A stretch of DNA of 7,021 nucleotides from the NCBI GenBank assembly GCA_009843625.1, contig VYDD01000038.1:1-7021 (forward strand), in the 5' to 3' direction. This DNA is from Gammaproteobacteria bacterium. Lineage in GTDB: Bacteria; Gemmatimonadota; Gemmatimonadetes; Longimicrobiales; Gaopeijiaceae. The notes under the pieces were generated by a model, which saw only the letters and a program-made list of their open reading frames with translations, was not told the DNA's origin and did no database searches. A program made the position numbers and the translations under genes. Below are positions 5,998 through 7,021 of the stretch, piece by piece; position 1 is the first letter of the stretch; every line of letters begins with the position of its first letter.

Positions 5998-7021
5998 CAG
6001 GGCAGCAGGCGACCGGCCCCGAGTCGCTCGGCCAGCGGCTCCGGCAGGGTCACGCTGCCGTCCTCTTGCTGGCCGGTCTCCAGCAGGGCCACCAGCAGTC
6101 GCGGCAGGGCGAGTGCCGATCCGTTCAACGTGTGCACGAATTCCGGCTTGCGGCCGGGATGGGGCCGATACCGCAGGCTCGCGCGTCGCGCCTGGTAGTC
6201 GGTGGTGGTGCTGACGCTCGACACTTCCAGCCAGCGGCGCACGCCCGGGGCCCAGACCTCCAGGTCGTAGGTCATGGCCGACCAGAAGCCCAGATCGCCC
6301 GTCGCCAGGCTGAGGACGCGATAGGGAAGCCCAAGACGCCGGAGAATCACCTCCGCTTCTGCAGTCATCTCCTCGAGTGCCTCCCGGCTGCGCTCCGGGG
6401 TCTCATAGCGAACGAGCTCCACCTTGTCGAACTGGTGTACGCGCAGAAGGCCGCGGGTGTCCGCGCCCGCCGCGCCGGCCTCGCGCCGGAAGCAGGGCGA
6501 GTAGGCGGTGTAGCGAAGAGGAAGCTCGTCCGCGGAGAGGATCTCGCCCCGGTGGAGGTTGGTTAGCGGCACCTCGGACGTGGGGATGAGCCAGAGATCA
6601 TCCAGGGTCGTGACGTATGCATCCTCTTCGAACTTCGGGAGATGGCCGGTCGCCGTAAGGCTCTCGCGCGTGACCATGTAGGGCACACGCACCTCCGTGT
6701 AGCCGTGCTCGCGGACATGCAGATCGAGCATGTAGCCGATCAGCTCCCGCTGCAGGCGGGCGCCCCGGCCCGTGAGAACCGGGAATCCCGAACCCGAGAT
6801 CCTTGCCCCGCGCGCGAGGTCGAGGAGCCCCAGGCCCTCCCCCAGCTCCCAGTGTGGTCTGGGCTCGAAACCGAAGTTCCGCTTCGTCCCCCATTTGCGC
6901 ACAAGCGCGTTGGCTTCCTCCCCCCCATCCGGCACTTCGGGAAGCGGCAGGTTGGGCATCTCAAGCAGGGCATCGCGGATGTGCGCCTCCGCATCCTCCA
7001 CCACTTCGCCCAGCGCGTCGA
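5997..7021 (-). CDS. serS: Seryl-tRNA synthetase (class II), 5' part cut off by window edge
   Basis: SerRS activates serine with ATP and loads it on tRNA-Ser in the cytoplasm. The frame is open to the window edge (residues DALGE precede the GTG at 7004), so that GTG is internal rather than the true start. Roughly the first 80-100 residues, the coiled-coil arm that grips the tRNA-Ser variable arm, are missing. About 340 residues are visible. They begin with the end of the arm and the MPNLPLPEVPDG linker, then RKWGTKRNFGFEPRPHWELG. Motif 1 follows in the SGSGFPVLTGRGARLQREL region, then the serine-site loop IPTSEVPLTNLH, motif 2 YSPCFRREAGAAGADTRGLL with VHQFDKVELV, and motif 3 with LEVSSVSTTTDYQARR and HTLNGSALALPRLLVALLE, including its conserved Arg. 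The C-terminus is short and ends in TGA. The kinase gene follows after 15 bases. Identification is firm. Confidence 0.97.
   Translation of the reverse strand, partial: DALGEVVEDAEAHIRDALLEMPNLPLPEVPDGGEEANALVRKWGTKRNFGFEPRPHWELGEGLGLLDLARGARISGSGFPVLTGRGARLQRELIGYMLDLHVREHGYTEVRVPYMVTRESLTATGHLPKFEEDAYVTTLDDLWLIPTSEVPLTNLHRGEILSADELPLRYTAYSPCFRREAGAAGADTRGLLRVHQFDKVELVRYETPERSREALEEMTAEAEVILRRLGLPYRVLSLATGDLGFWSAMTYDLEVWAPGVRRWLEVSSVSTTTDYQARRASLRYRPHPGRKPEFVHTLNGSALALPRLLVALLETGQQEDGSVTLPEPLAERLGAGRLLP

Noticed and set aside
4878..6566. Plus-strand open frame (562 codons) opposite the kinase and serS.
   Set aside because: It crosses the kinase-serS boundary with no relation to gene structure, shows no motif, and has the His/Gln/Arg/Gly-rich look of a shadow frame.
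5997..7004. serS read as a complete 335-residue gene starting at GTG 7004.
   Set aside because: The frame stays open upstream to the window edge. Class II SerRS has an N-terminal coiled-coil arm before this point, so the gene is cut by the window and this GTG is an internal Val.

Overview
The window is about two-thirds G+C by eye. It holds six genes, all on the minus strand and packed end to end with essentially no non-coding DNA. Read in the direction of transcription (high to low coordinates) the order is: serS (seryl-tRNA synthetase, 5' end outside the window), a membrane sensor histidine kinase, a UvrD/PcrA-type DNA helicase, then gatC, gatA and gatB (tRNA amidotransferase GatCAB, with the 3' part of gatB outside the window). 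No RNA gene, mobile element, CRISPR array, tandem repeat, convincing promoter or terminator was seen. No gap between genes exceeds 15 bases.

Layout: serS ends at 5997. Fifteen bases follow, with AGGAGG overlapping the serS stop, before the kinase (5981-4803). Four bases later the helicase starts at GTG 4798 and ends at 2528. A GTGA overlap leads into gatC (2531-2139), a second GTGA overlap into gatA (2142-685), and an ATGA overlap into gatB (688 to beyond base 1). Four consecutive genes (kinase, helicase, gatC, gatA) start with GTG, and all five visible stop codons are TGA. The spacing suggests one transcript with translational coupling over at least the last four genes.

Function: SerRS charges tRNA-Ser. 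GatCAB converts Glu-tRNA-Gln and/or Asp-tRNA-Asn into correctly charged Gln-tRNA-Gln or Asn-tRNA-Asn, so the organism probably lacks GlnRS and/or AsnRS. The helicase is a PcrA/UvrD repair and anti-backtracking motor with a C-terminal Tudor-like domain. The kinase is the only gene with a sensory role, and no response regulator is visible next to it. Apart from the kinase this is housekeeping content.

Organism: a high-GC bacterium. The kinase architecture (an H-box reading HQLGTP directly after the second membrane helix, with an extracytoplasmic segment ending in a Y-G-x(6)-L-R-W-x-P-W-L-Q stretch) resembles, from memory, kinases of the Bacteroidota/Gemmatimonadota group. With the high GC, Gemmatimonadota or a relative is my best guess, as an inference with modest confidence. 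I did not find an undescribed system here. The findings are second-look details of otherwise recognisable genes.
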